From: Casp-actino8 sp041159745
GTDB lineage: Bacteria > Actinomycetota > Acidimicrobiia > Acidimicrobiales > Ilumatobacteraceae
Direction: 5' to 3'
DNA length: 12,268 bases
Assembly (NCBI GenBank): GCA_041159745.1
Contig: JBEAXP010000062.1
Coordinates: forward strand, 1-12,268
Shown: in pieces, positions 1 through 6,726 of the stretch
Position numbering within the stretch: position 1 is the first letter of the stretch
Layout: each line of letters begins with the position of its first letter
Notes under the pieces: generated by a model
Told to the model about the DNA's origin: nothing
Seen by the model: only the letters and a program-made list of their open reading frames with translations
Databases searched by the model: none
Position numbers and translations under genes: made by a program

Positions 1-2100
1 GACGACGAAAAACTGACCTTCTCGCAACACCTGGCCTGCCCGAAATGCGGAACGTCCTTCGACGAGCCGGCGCCGCGAAACTTCTCGTTCAACTCGCCCT
101 ACGGAGCGTGCGAGACCTGCGACGGCCTCGGAACGACCTTCGAGGTCGATGCCGATCTGGTGATTCCGGACGGCGACCTGGCCTTGAGCGAGGGGGCGAT
201 TTCGCCGTGGCGCAGCGCCCACACCGGCTTCTTCCAACGGATTCTCGAGTCGGTCGCGTCCGATCACAAGATCGACATGGACAAGCCCTGGAACAAACTG
301 AGCGCCAAGGCTCAGAAGATCGTTTTGAACGGCCTGCCCGGGACCATCACCGTTCGCTTCAAGAACCGATACGGACGTCAACGCCAGTTCAACACCACCT
401 TCGAGGGCGTGATTCCCTGGATCAAGCGTCGCCACGAGAGTGCCGAGAGCGACTGGAGTCGCGAGCAGTACGAGGGTTACATGCGCGAGGTGCCGTGCAC
501 GGCCTGCGACGGAGCCCGCCTCAAGCCGTCGACTCTCGCTGTCACGGTCAACGACAAGAACATCTCGGAAGTGTGCGAAATGCCGATCGGCGATTCGTCG
601 CGCTTTCTCGCCGACCTGAAACTCTCCGATCGCGATCGAATGATCGCGGAAAGAGTCGTGAAGGAGATCAACGCCCGCCTCGGGTTCCTGCTCGATGTGG
701 GTCTCGATTACCTGACCCTGGGCCGGTCGGCCGGCACGTTGGCCGGGGGCGAGGCACAGCGAATTCGTCTGGCCAGTCAGATCGGCTCGGGACTGGTCGG
801 AACGCTCTACGTTCTGGACGAACCCTCCATTGGTCTGCACCAACGCGACAATCGTCGCCTCATCGACACTCTTCTTCGTTTGCGCGATCTCGGCAACACC
901 GTCCTGGTGGTCGAACACGACGAGGAGACGATCCGAGAGAGCGACTGGATCGTGGACATCGGTCCGGGCGCGGGGGAGCACGGTGGTGAAGTCGTCTACA
1001 GCGGCCCGGTGAAAGGCATCACGAAGGTCAAGGATTCGCTGACCGGTCAGTACCTGGCGGGCAAGAAGTCGATTCCAGTTCCGGCGTCACGACGGGCGCC
1101 CGGATCCCAGTGGCTCGAGGTCGTCGGCGCCCGCGAGCACAATCTTCAGAACATCGATGTGAAGATTCCTCTCGGATGCTTCGTCGCCGTCACCGGAGTG
1201 TCGGGCAGCGGGAAGAGCACCCTCGTCCGGGACATCCTCCTGCCGGTCCTGATGCAGAAGATCTACAAGTCGAAGGATCCGGCCGGTCGGCACAAGAAGA
1301 TTCTCGGGATCGAGCACCTCGACAAGGTGATCGACATGGATCAATCGCCGATCGGACGCACGCCCCGTTCGAATCCCGCCACCTACACCGGTGTCTTCGA
1401 CGGAATACGAAAGTTGTTCGCCACCACCGCTGAAGCGAAGACCCGCGGCTACCAACCGGGCCGGTTCTCGTTCAACGTCCAGGGTGGCCGGTGCGAGGCC
1501 TGCTCGGGTGACGGGACCATCAAGATCGAAATGCACTTCCTGCCCGACGTGTACGTGCCGTGCGAGGTGTGCAAGGGGGCCAGATACAACCGCGACACCC
1601 TCGAGATCACCTTCAAGGGGAAGAGCATCGCCGACGTCCTCGACATGCCCATCAGCGAGGCGGTCGACTTCTTCGCCAACCAACCCGCCATCGCCCGCCA
1701 CATGCAGACCCTCGTCGACGTCGGTCTCGGTTACGTCCGTCTCGGCCAGTCGGCACCAACGCTCTCGGGCGGCGAGGCCCAACGTGTGAAGCTGGCGACC
1801 GAGCTGGCCAAGCGCAGCACCGGACACACGATCTATCTGCTCGACGAACCCACGACCGGACTTCATTTCGAAGACGTTCGGCGGCTGCTCACCGTGTTGT
1901 CCCGTCTGGTCGATCAGGGCAACACAGTGCTGGTGATCGAACACAGCCTGGACGTGATCAAGACGGCCGATTGGGTGATCGATCTCGGTCCCGAAGGTGG
2001 TCGTGGCGGAGGAACCGTCGTGGCCGAGGGAACCCCGGAGACCGTTGCCCGTGCCGCCGGTAGCCACACCGGCCGTTTCCTGAAGCCATTGCTCGTCTGA
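1..2100 (+). CDS. uvrA: UvrA, excinuclease ABC subunit A (5' end cut by window)
   Basis: DNA-damage recognition ATPase of nucleotide-excision repair; a UvrA dimer scans DNA and loads UvrB. The reading frame is open from base 1, so the GTG at 160 is only an internal valine. Numbering from base 1 (699 residues visible): zinc module 1 Cys13, Cys16, Cys37, Cys40; first ABC signature LAGGEAQR at 247-254 with Walker B Asp273-Glu274; second Walker A GVSGSGKST at 399-407; zinc module 2 Cys498, Cys501, Cys521, Cys524; second signature LSGGEAQR at 588-595 with Walker B Asp615-Glu616. By comparison with E. coli UvrA (940 aa), about 240 N-terminal residues are missing, including the first Walker A and the UvrB-binding domain. 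The rest is full length with all key residues. The first signature has Ala where Ser is usual, a mild change. It is followed 51 bp later by uvrC on the same strand, but uvrC seems to have its own promoter. Confidence 0.98.
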   Translation, partial: DDEKLTFSQHLACPKCGTSFDEPAPRNFSFNSPYGACETCDGLGTTFEVDADLVIPDGDLALSEGAISPWRSAHTGFFQRILESVASDHKIDMDKPWNKLSAKAQKIVLNGLPGTITVRFKNRYGRQRQFNTTFEGVIPWIKRRHESAESDWSREQYEGYMREVPCTACDGARLKPSTLAVTVNDKNISEVCEMPIGDSSRFLADLKLSDRDRMIAERVVKEINARLGFLLDVGLDYLTLGRSAGTLAGGEAQRIRLASQIGSGLVGTLYVLDEPSIGLHQRDNRRLIDTLLRLRDLGNTVLVVEHDEETIRESDWIVDIGPGAGEHGGEVVYSGPVKGITKVKDSLTGQYLAGKKSIPVPASRRAPGSQWLEVVGAREHNLQNIDVKIPLGCFVAVTGVSGSGKSTLVRDILLPVLMQKIYKSKDPAGRHKKILGIEHLDKVIDMDQSPIGRTPRSNPATYTGVFDGIRKLFATTAEAKTRGYQPGRFSFNVQGGRCEACSGDGTIKIEMHFLPDVYVPCEVCKGARYNRDTLEITFKGKSIADVLDMPISEAVDFFANQPAIARHMQTLVDVGLGYVRLGQSAPTLSGGEAQRVKLATELAKRSTGHTIYLLDEPTTGLHFEDVRRLLTVLSRLVDQGNTVLVIEHSLDVIKTADWVIDLGPEGGRGGGTVVAEGTPETVARAAGSHTGRFLKPLLV

Positions 2101-2139
2101 CTCGCGCGCCCTCCCGTCGTCCGATCAGCCGGTGGTGCT

Positions 2140-2151
2140 TAGGCTGACCAC
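2140..2151 (+). promoter_or_regulatory. -10 box of a leaderless uvrC promoter
   Basis: TAGGCT at 2140-2145 fits the actinobacterial -10 consensus TANNNT. Exactly six bases (GACCAC) separate it from the uvrC ATG at 2152, so transcription would begin at or next to the A of the start codon. No Shine-Dalgarno sequence precedes the ATG, which agrees with a leaderless mRNA. I see no good -35 box. The start site is inferred from spacing only. Confidence 0.5.
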
Positions 2152-4041
2152 ATGGTGCAGCGACCGCCCAGCGCGAGCATTCCCGATGCTCCGGGCTCGT
2201 ACCAGTTCAGGGACTCGAACGGCCGCGTGATCTACGTGGGCAAGGCGTCGAGTCTGCGCCAACGCCTGGCGAACTACTTCCAGGACCCGTCTCTGCTCCA
2301 TCCCCGCACGGCCCAGATGGTGGCCGCCGCCGAGTCGGTCGAGTGGATGACGGTTCGCAACGAAGTGGAAGCGCTGATTCTCGAGTTCACGCTCATCAAG
2401 GAGCATCGGCCCCGCTTCAACGTCCGTCTGCGCGACGACAAGAGCTATCCGTTCCTTGCCGTGACCCTCGACGAGGAGTGGCCTCGTGCGGTCGTGGTGC
2501 GCGGGCGCCGACGACCCGGGGTCCGCTACTTCGGCCCGTTTCCACACGCGTACGCCATTCGCGACACCCTCGATCTGGTTCTCCGTACCTTTCCGGTTCG
2601 AACGTGCAGCCCGGCCAAGTTCAATCAGCACCATCGCCTGGGTCGACCGTGCCTGCTCTTCCACATCGAGAAGTGCAGCGGACCGTGCGTCGGCGAAGTG
2701 GAACGCGAGAGGTACGACTCCTACGTCGACGACCTGTGCTCGTTCCTCGATGGCCGAACCGACGATGTGGTCGCGCGACTCACCGACGAGATGAACGAAG
2801 CGGCGGCGGCTCTCGAGTACGAGCGAGCCGCCCGTTTGCGGGATCGGCTCGCGTCGGTGGCGCGGGCCATCGAGAAGCAGATGATCGTGGCCGAGCGGGA
2901 CGAGGAACTCGACGTGATCGGTATCGCCGACGATGAACTGGAAGCGGCCGTCCAGATCTTCTTCGTCCGCAACGGTCGGGTGGTGGGCCGTCGCGGATCG
3001 ATCGTCGACAAGGTCGAGGAACTGAGCCGAGCCGATCTTGTGACGCGGGTGGTCGAGCAGACGTACGGCGATGGTCCGCCCATGGGTGTGCCGAAACTGG
3101 TGCTCGTGCCCGAGGTCCCTCTCGAGGGCGCCGCGCTCGAGGCCTGGCTCTCCGAACGGCGAGGGTCCAAGGTCGAAGTCCGATTGCCGCAACGAGGCGA
3201 CAAACGCGAGTTGCTGGAAATGGTCACGCAGAACGCTCGCGAGGATTTCCTGCGCCATCGGATGAAACGGGCCAGTGATCACAACACGAGAAGTCGCGCG
3301 CTCACCGAGTTGCAGGACTTGCTCGGGCTTCCGGAGGCCCCCTTGCGAATCGAATGCTTCGACATGGCCCACCTGCAGGGCACCGATTACGTCGGATCGA
3401 TGGTGGTTCTCGAGGACGGGCTGCCCTCCAAGCGCGAATACCGGCGATTCAAGGTGCGCGACGTCGCGGGCAACGACGACTACGCGGCCATGGAGGAGGT
3501 TCTCACCCGCCGTCTTCAGGCCTACATCGACGAACGCGATGCGAGTCTCGAACCCGACGAGAAGGAGCGCCCCCGCCGATTCTCATATCCACCGCAGTTG
3601 CTCCTGGTGGACGGCGGCAAGGGCCAGTTGTCGGTGGCGCACCGGGTGGTGACGTCCCTCGGCCTCGAGTCGGAGATTCCCGTCGCGGCCCTCGCCAAGC
3701 GATTCGAGGAGGTCTTCGTTCCGGGTCGTGACGAGCCGGTCGAGGTGCCCCGCGGCAGCGACGCTCTGTTCATGCTTCAACGTGTTCGCGACGAAGCCCA
3801 CCGCTTCGCCAACACCTTCCACCGCGAATTGCGCGGCAAGCGCATGACGGCGAGTTCGCTCGATGGAATCGAGGGGTTGGGCGAAGCCCGCAAGCAGAGA
3901 CTCGTGAAGACGTTCGGGGGAGTGAACGCGGTGAAAAGGGCCAGCCTCGACGAATTGCTCTCTTTGACCTGGCTGCCCGACTCGGTGGCACGGGCCGTTC
4001 ACGCCAAGTTCCACGAAGTGATCAGCGGAAGTTCGGAATGA
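2152..4041 (+). CDS. uvrC: UvrC, excinuclease ABC subunit C
   Basis: Nuclease of nucleotide-excision repair that cuts on both sides of a UvrB-marked lesion. At 629 aa it has the usual full length. Domains in order: N-terminal GIY-YIG nuclease for the 3' cut (about 12-91; GSY at 15-17, IYVGKA at 27-32, catalytic-type Glu in NEVEALILE); a four-cysteine cluster Cys152, Cys167, Cys175, Cys179, as in homologues proposed to hold Fe-S; a UVR helical hairpin (about 205-240) that contacts UvrB; an RNase H-like nuclease for the 5' cut with Asp404 (CFDMAH), Asp487 (LVDGGKGQ) and His550 (DEAHRFA); and a C-terminal double helix-hairpin-helix (IEGLGEARKQRL onward) for DNA binding. The GIY motif reads GSY rather than the commoner GVY, but the tyrosine is kept. 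The ATG start is supported by a -10 box six bases upstream and by the usual N-terminal IPDAPG motif. The 3' end overlaps the convergent oxidoreductase gene by 20 nt. Confidence 0.97.
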   Translation: MVQRPPSASIPDAPGSYQFRDSNGRVIYVGKASSLRQRLANYFQDPSLLHPRTAQMVAAAESVEWMTVRNEVEALILEFTLIKEHRPRFNVRLRDDKSYPFLAVTLDEEWPRAVVVRGRRRPGVRYFGPFPHAYAIRDTLDLVLRTFPVRTCSPAKFNQHHRLGRPCLLFHIEKCSGPCVGEVERERYDSYVDDLCSFLDGRTDDVVARLTDEMNEAAAALEYERAARLRDRLASVARAIEKQMIVAERDEELDVIGIADDELEAAVQIFFVRNGRVVGRRGSIVDKVEELSRADLVTRVVEQTYGDGPPMGVPKLVLVPEVPLEGAALEAWLSERRGSKVEVRLPQRGDKRELLEMVTQNAREDFLRHRMKRASDHNTRSRALTELQDLLGLPEAPLRIECFDMAHLQGTDYVGSMVVLEDGLPSKREYRRFKVRDVAGNDDYAAMEEVLTRRLQAYIDERDASLEPDEKERPRRFSYPPQLLLVDGGKGQLSVAHRVVTSLGLESEIPVAALAKRFEEVFVPGRDEPVEVPRGSDALFMLQRVRDEAHRFANTFHRELRGKRMTASSLDGIEGLGEARKQRLVKTFGGVNAVKRASLDELLSLTWLPDSVARAVHAKFHEVISGSSE

Positions 4042-4945
4042 TCTCCTCGACGAATCGCGCGTAATTCGCACGACGTTGCTCGGGGCCGGCACCCAGACTG
4101 AAGTCGGGAACGATGATTTCGTCGAAACCGAGCTGTCGGTAGCGGGCAATCGCCGCGCAGATCTCATCGGGTCCGCCGATCACACTGCGATCGGCCGGAG
4201 CCTTGGCCCGGATTCGCTCGGCTTTGTCGTGGTCGTCGGCGAGGAAGAAGAAGGCTTGAACGGATCGTCGAATCGACCGTGGATCACGTCCGCTTCGTTC
4301 GCAGGCGCGATCGAGCGTGGCGGCCTTCTCTCCGGCGGTGTCCGGCGTGCCCCACACGTTCCACTCGTCGGCGTGGCGAACGGTGATACCCGTCATGCGC
4401 GGTCCACCCGTCCCGACCAGGAGAGGCAGCCGACTCTGAACCGGAGCCGGCTGGCACGCGGCATCGATGAATTGGAAGTGCCGTCCCGTGAAGTTGGTGC
4501 GCGGTTCGGTGAGGAGCGATCGAACGATCTGGATCGCCTCCTCGAAGCGGTCGACGCGATCCTTCGGTGACAAGAGGTCGAATCCGTAGGCCCGGTGTTC
4601 GTTGATCTGCCAACCGGCTCCGATGCCGAGCACCAGTCGACCATTCGAGATGCGATCGAGGGACGCCGCGATGTTGGCCAGCACGGCTGGGTGGCGCACG
4701 GTGGTGGGGCTCACGAGAGACCCCAGGCGCAACGATGACGACACGGCGGCGACCGCCGCGAGCACGCTCCAGGCTTCATGAACGTCACCGTCGACGACTT
4801 TCTCGCCGTCGGTGTTCGGCATGAAGTGATCGGCGAACCAGAAGCCATGCCAGCCCGTCGACTCGGCCCACGCGACGAGATCGGCCACTTCGGACCAGGC
4901 TCGCTCGGCCGACGGCCACACGGAGAAGTCGAGGGTCGCGCTCAT
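4022..4945 (-). CDS. Luciferase-like (LLM class) flavin/F420-dependent oxidoreductase
   Basis: A 307-residue TIM-barrel oxidoreductase of the bacterial luciferase-like superfamily. In Actinobacteria such proteins often use coenzyme F420, sometimes FMN; the substrate cannot be told from sequence. Visible family marks: an N-terminal strand followed by GWHGFWFADHF (31-41), RLGSLVSPTTVRHPAVLANIAASLDRISNGRLVLGI spread over 73-108 with the GIGAGW turn (107-112), and LLVGTGGPRMT (175-185), the phosphate/cofactor-loop region. The frame is open to an ATG at 4966, seven codons further out, but I prefer the ATG at 4945: it lies exactly six bases behind TACGGT on the same strand, and the outer start would lie upstream of that -10 box. 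It is the only minus-strand gene here, convergent with uvrC (20 nt overlap) and divergent from the methyltransferase (44 bp). It is cytoplasmic; no signal or membrane segment is seen. Confidence 0.9.
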   Translation of the reverse strand: MSATLDFSVWPSAERAWSEVADLVAWAESTGWHGFWFADHFMPNTDGEKVVDGDVHEAWSVLAAVAAVSSSLRLGSLVSPTTVRHPAVLANIAASLDRISNGRLVLGIGAGWQINEHRAYGFDLLSPKDRVDRFEEAIQIVRSLLTEPRTNFTGRHFQFIDAACQPAPVQSRLPLLVGTGGPRMTGITVRHADEWNVWGTPDTAGEKAATLDRACERSGRDPRSIRRSVQAFFFLADDHDKAERIRAKAPADRSVIGGPDEICAAIARYRQLGFDEIIVPDFSLGAGPEQRRANYARFVEEIIPNFR

Positions 4946-4957
4946 GGCATCACCGTA
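4946..4957 (-). promoter_or_regulatory. -10 box of a leaderless oxidoreductase promoter
   Basis: On the minus strand TACGGT (4957 down to 4952) is followed by six bases and the ATG at 4945. This is the same TANNNT-6 nt-start pattern as uvrC. No ribosome-binding sequence lies in the six bases. It decides the start codon used in this annotation. No convincing -35 box was found. Confidence 0.5.
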
Positions 4958-4977
4958 GGTGGCCAACCCCTCAGGAC

Positions 4978-4989
4978 TACCCTCGGAGG
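4978..4989 (+). promoter_or_regulatory. -10 box of a leaderless methyltransferase promoter
   Basis: TACCCT at 4978-4983 is followed by six bases and the GTG at 4990. The six bases CGGAGG look like a Shine-Dalgarno sequence but touch the start codon with no spacer, so they are badly placed to act as one. A leaderless transcript starting at the GTG fits better. The box sits 20 bp from the opposing -10 box of the divergent oxidoreductase gene. Confidence 0.5.
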
Positions 4990-5727
4990 GTGGACGATGA
5001 CCTGTGGGAGCGCAACGCCTCGTGGTGGATCGATGGCTTCACCGAAGGCGCCGATCCCGAGTACGTGGAACAGATACTCCCGCTGGCCGCGCGTGAATTG
5101 GCCGGAGCCGCTCGGGTTCTCGACGTCGGTTGCGGTGATGGTCAGGTCGCGCGGCTGGCCAAGAAGCTCGGTGCCTCTTTCGTCCTCGGAGTCGACCCGA
5201 CCTGGAATCAGATCGTCGTCGCAGCCGGGCGTGGCGGAGGAATCGAGGTGCTTCGCTGCGAGGCGGCCGGACTGCCCCTCGCCGACGAGTCGTTCGACGC
5301 GGTCGTGGCTTGCCTCGTGTTCGAGCACATCGATGCGGTGGACTCGGCGCTCGGTGAGGTGGCGCGAGTGCTGCGCACAGGAGGACGCTTCTGCTTCTTT
5401 CTCAACCATCCTCTCCTCCAAACTCCAGGCTCGGGGTGGATCGACGATCAGGTGCTCGATCCGCCCGAGCAGTATTGGCGCATCGGCGACTACCTCGTCG
5501 AGCAGACGACCGTCGAAGAAGTGGAGAAGGACGTCTTCATCCCCTTCGTGCATCGTCCGCTCGGTCGATACGTGAACGCGGCCGCTCGGCAAGGATTGTT
5601 CGTCGAATGGATGGAGGAGCCCGAGCCGCCGCCCGGATTCCTCGCCCGCGCCGCCGAGTACGAGGCGGCCGCCACGATTCCGCGGCTCCTCTATCTGCGG
5701 ATGGTGAAGCGCTCGGTGGACGAGTAG
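4990..5727 (+). CDS. Class I SAM-dependent methyltransferase, substrate unknown
   Basis: A 245-residue Rossmann-fold methyltransferase of the Methyltransf_11/25 type. Motif I is VLDVGCGDG (43-51), which binds S-adenosylmethionine. The acidic residue after the second strand is Asp69 (VLGVDPT), expected to hold the ribose hydroxyls. SFDAVVACLVFEHI (101-114) is the motif after strand 4, and VLRTGGRFCFFL follows as the strand 5 hairpin. The C-terminal third (from about residue 150, PGSGWIDDQ onward, with a Pro/Glu-rich stretch EEPEPPPG) is the part likely to shape the substrate pocket; I cannot assign it. The N-terminal WERNASWW segment resembles the lid helix of small-molecule methyltransferases. 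It starts at GTG, leaderless by spacing. rapZ follows after 39 bp on the same strand. Nothing in the context names the substrate. Confidence 0.9.
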   Translation: MDDDLWERNASWWIDGFTEGADPEYVEQILPLAARELAGAARVLDVGCGDGQVARLAKKLGASFVLGVDPTWNQIVVAAGRGGGIEVLRCEAAGLPLADESFDAVVACLVFEHIDAVDSALGEVARVLRTGGRFCFFLNHPLLQTPGSGWIDDQVLDPPEQYWRIGDYLVEQTTVEEVEKDVFIPFVHRPLGRYVNAAARQGLFVEWMEEPEPPPGFLARAAEYEAAATIPRLLYLRMVKRSVDE

Positions 5728-5752
5728 ATCCGATGTCGTCGGCTCCCGGAAG

Positions 5753-5766
5753 TAGCGTGAGTCCCG
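5753..5766 (+). promoter_or_regulatory. Possible -10 box just upstream of rapZ
   Basis: TAGCGT at 5753-5758 fits TANNNT and lies eight bases before the rapZ GTG at 5767. An in-frame TGA at 5758-5760 rules out any earlier start, and no Shine-Dalgarno sequence precedes the GTG. A leaderless or near-leaderless transcript is likely. The spacing is two bases longer than in the other three cases, so this is weaker. Confidence 0.4.
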
Positions 5767-6615
5767 GTGGCTGACATTCTCGTGATCACCGGTCTGTCCG
5801 GGGCTGGACGCAGCGCCACCGCGGCCGTACTCGAAGACCTCGGTTGGTACGTCGTCGACAATCTCCCGACGACTCTCGTGGAGACCATCGTCGAATTGGC
5901 CAGTGCGCCGGGCTCGAGCATCGATCGTCTGGCTCTGGTCGCTGGTCGTCAGCATCTCGAACTGATGCCGAAAGTGGCCGGACTGCGTGCGCAAGGACAT
6001 CGCGTGCGGGTCGTGTATCTCGACGCCTCGACCGCCGAGCTCGTGAAACGTTATGAGGCGACCCGTCGGCGTCACCCCTTCGCATCGGAAAGCGACGGTC
6101 TTCTCGAAGCCATCGAATCCGAGCGGAGTCTGCTCGAGGCGATGAAGGGCGACTGCGATCTCGTGATCGACACCACCGCCCTCAACGTGCACCAGCTGAA
6201 GTCTCGATTGGTCGGCGTTTTCGACGACGGAGCGGGCGAACGTCTGCAGGTCGCGGTCGAATCCTTCGGGTTCAAGCATGGTCTTCCCATGGACGCCGAC
6301 ATCGTGATGGACGTGCGGTTCCTTCCCAATCCGCACTGGGACGAAGCCCTGCGACCGATGAGCGGTCACGACGAACCGGTCCGGCGTTTCGTTCTCGATC
6401 GGCCGTCGGCCCAGAAGTTCGTGAGCGACCTTGTCGAGATGCTCTCGGGCATCCTTCCCGAGTACGCCGCCGAGGGGAAGAGTTATCTGACGGTGGCGAT
6501 CGGTTGCACCGGGGGCCGACACCGGTCGGTGGCGGTGGCCGAGGAGGTCGCCCAGCGACTTCGTGCCTCGGGCCAGCCCGTCCGCACGAGCCACCGTGAC
6601 GTCAGTCGTTCGTGA
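5767..6615 (+). CDS. rapZ: RapZ/YvcJ family nucleotide-binding protein
   Basis: A P-loop protein of 282 aa, the usual length (E. coli RapZ 284). In E. coli RapZ guides RNase E to the sRNA GlmZ and senses glucosamine-6-phosphate. In Gram-positive bacteria the family (YvcJ) binds and hydrolyses nucleotides and its role is unclear. Visible: Walker A-like GLSGAGRSA at 9-17, with Arg15 where the classical lysine stands; VVDNLP, the conserved switch-like motif; VESFGFKHGLPMDADIVMDVRFLPNPHW in two adjoining family blocks; and the C-terminal block TVAIGCTGGRHRSVAVAE, proposed as the ligand pocket. From memory, Arg at this position is common in actinobacterial members, so I do not read it as loss of function. 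The C-terminus lacks the Lys-rich tail of E. coli RapZ. The GTG is the only possible start because of a stop just upstream. In many Actinobacteria yvcK and whiA follow; here gap does. Confidence 0.95.
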   Translation: MADILVITGLSGAGRSATAAVLEDLGWYVVDNLPTTLVETIVELASAPGSSIDRLALVAGRQHLELMPKVAGLRAQGHRVRVVYLDASTAELVKRYEATRRRHPFASESDGLLEAIESERSLLEAMKGDCDLVIDTTALNVHQLKSRLVGVFDDGAGERLQVAVESFGFKHGLPMDADIVMDVRFLPNPHWDEALRPMSGHDEPVRRFVLDRPSAQKFVSDLVEMLSGILPEYAAEGKSYLTVAIGCTGGRHRSVAVAEEVAQRLRASGQPVRTSHRDVSRS

Positions 6616-6626
6616 CGGGTTGATGA

Positions 6627-6642
6627 GGTTCGGTCCCGAACC
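6627..6642 (+). promoter_or_regulatory. Inverted repeat in the rapZ-gap intergenic region
   Basis: GGTTCGG (6627-6633) and CCGAACC (6636-6642) form perfect 7-base arms around TC. In RNA this gives a 6 bp stem with a four-base loop, but no T-tract follows, so a classical terminator for rapZ is unlikely. It lies just upstream of the candidate gap -10 box, where an operator could sit. The role is unproven. Confidence 0.4.
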
Positions 6643-6649
6643 GGCGAAC

Positions 6650-6655
6650 TAACTT
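6650..6655 (+). promoter_or_regulatory. Candidate -10 box of the gap-pgk-tpiA promoter
   Basis: TAACTT fits TANNNT and is the best -10 candidate in the 111 bp between rapZ and gap. Transcription would start near 6662, giving a leader of about 65 nt that carries the second dyad and the Shine-Dalgarno sequence. No clear -35 box is seen at the usual distance. Confidence 0.35.
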
Positions 6656-6664
6656 CGTCCTGCG

Positions 6665-6682
6665 GCTCCGCGATCGCGGGGC
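6665..6682 (+). promoter_or_regulatory. Palindrome at the start of the gap leader
   Basis: The 12-base core CCGCGATCGCGG (6668-6679) is a perfect palindrome. With its flanks it becomes an 18-base dyad, GCTCCGCGATCGCGGGGC, with one T-G mismatch that would be a wobble pair in RNA. It would overlap the predicted transcription start of the glycolytic operon, so it could be an operator or a leader hairpin. GC-rich genomes produce such palindromes by chance, so confidence is modest. Confidence 0.4.
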
Positions 6683-6726
6683 ACGCGGAAGCACACAAGC
6701 GGGAAACGCAGGAAGAGGAGCGAATC

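Noticed and set aside
160..162. GTG as a possible uvrA start
   Set aside because: The frame is open to base 1 and the upstream codons encode the conserved first zinc module, so this is an internal valine of a gene cut by the window edge.
45..989. 314-codon plus-strand frame overlapping uvrA
   Set aside because: Arg/Ser/Gly-rich product typical of an out-of-frame reading; UvrA motifs are in the other frame.
2125..3372. 415-codon open frame on the minus strand opposite uvrC
   Set aside because: Shadow of uvrC; its product is rich in Arg, His and Gly with no family motif, while the plus strand carries the full UvrC domains.
4943..4966. Longer start for the oxidoreductase (ATG at 4966)
   Set aside because: It would lie upstream of the TACGGT -10 box; the extra seven residues are not family-like, and the ATG at 4945 has the six-base leaderless spacing.
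4942..6594. 550-codon open frame on the minus strand
   Set aside because: It lies antisense to the methyltransferase and rapZ, which both have clear family motifs. Long antisense frames are expected in DNA with GC-rich third codon positions; the translation shows no recognisable motif.
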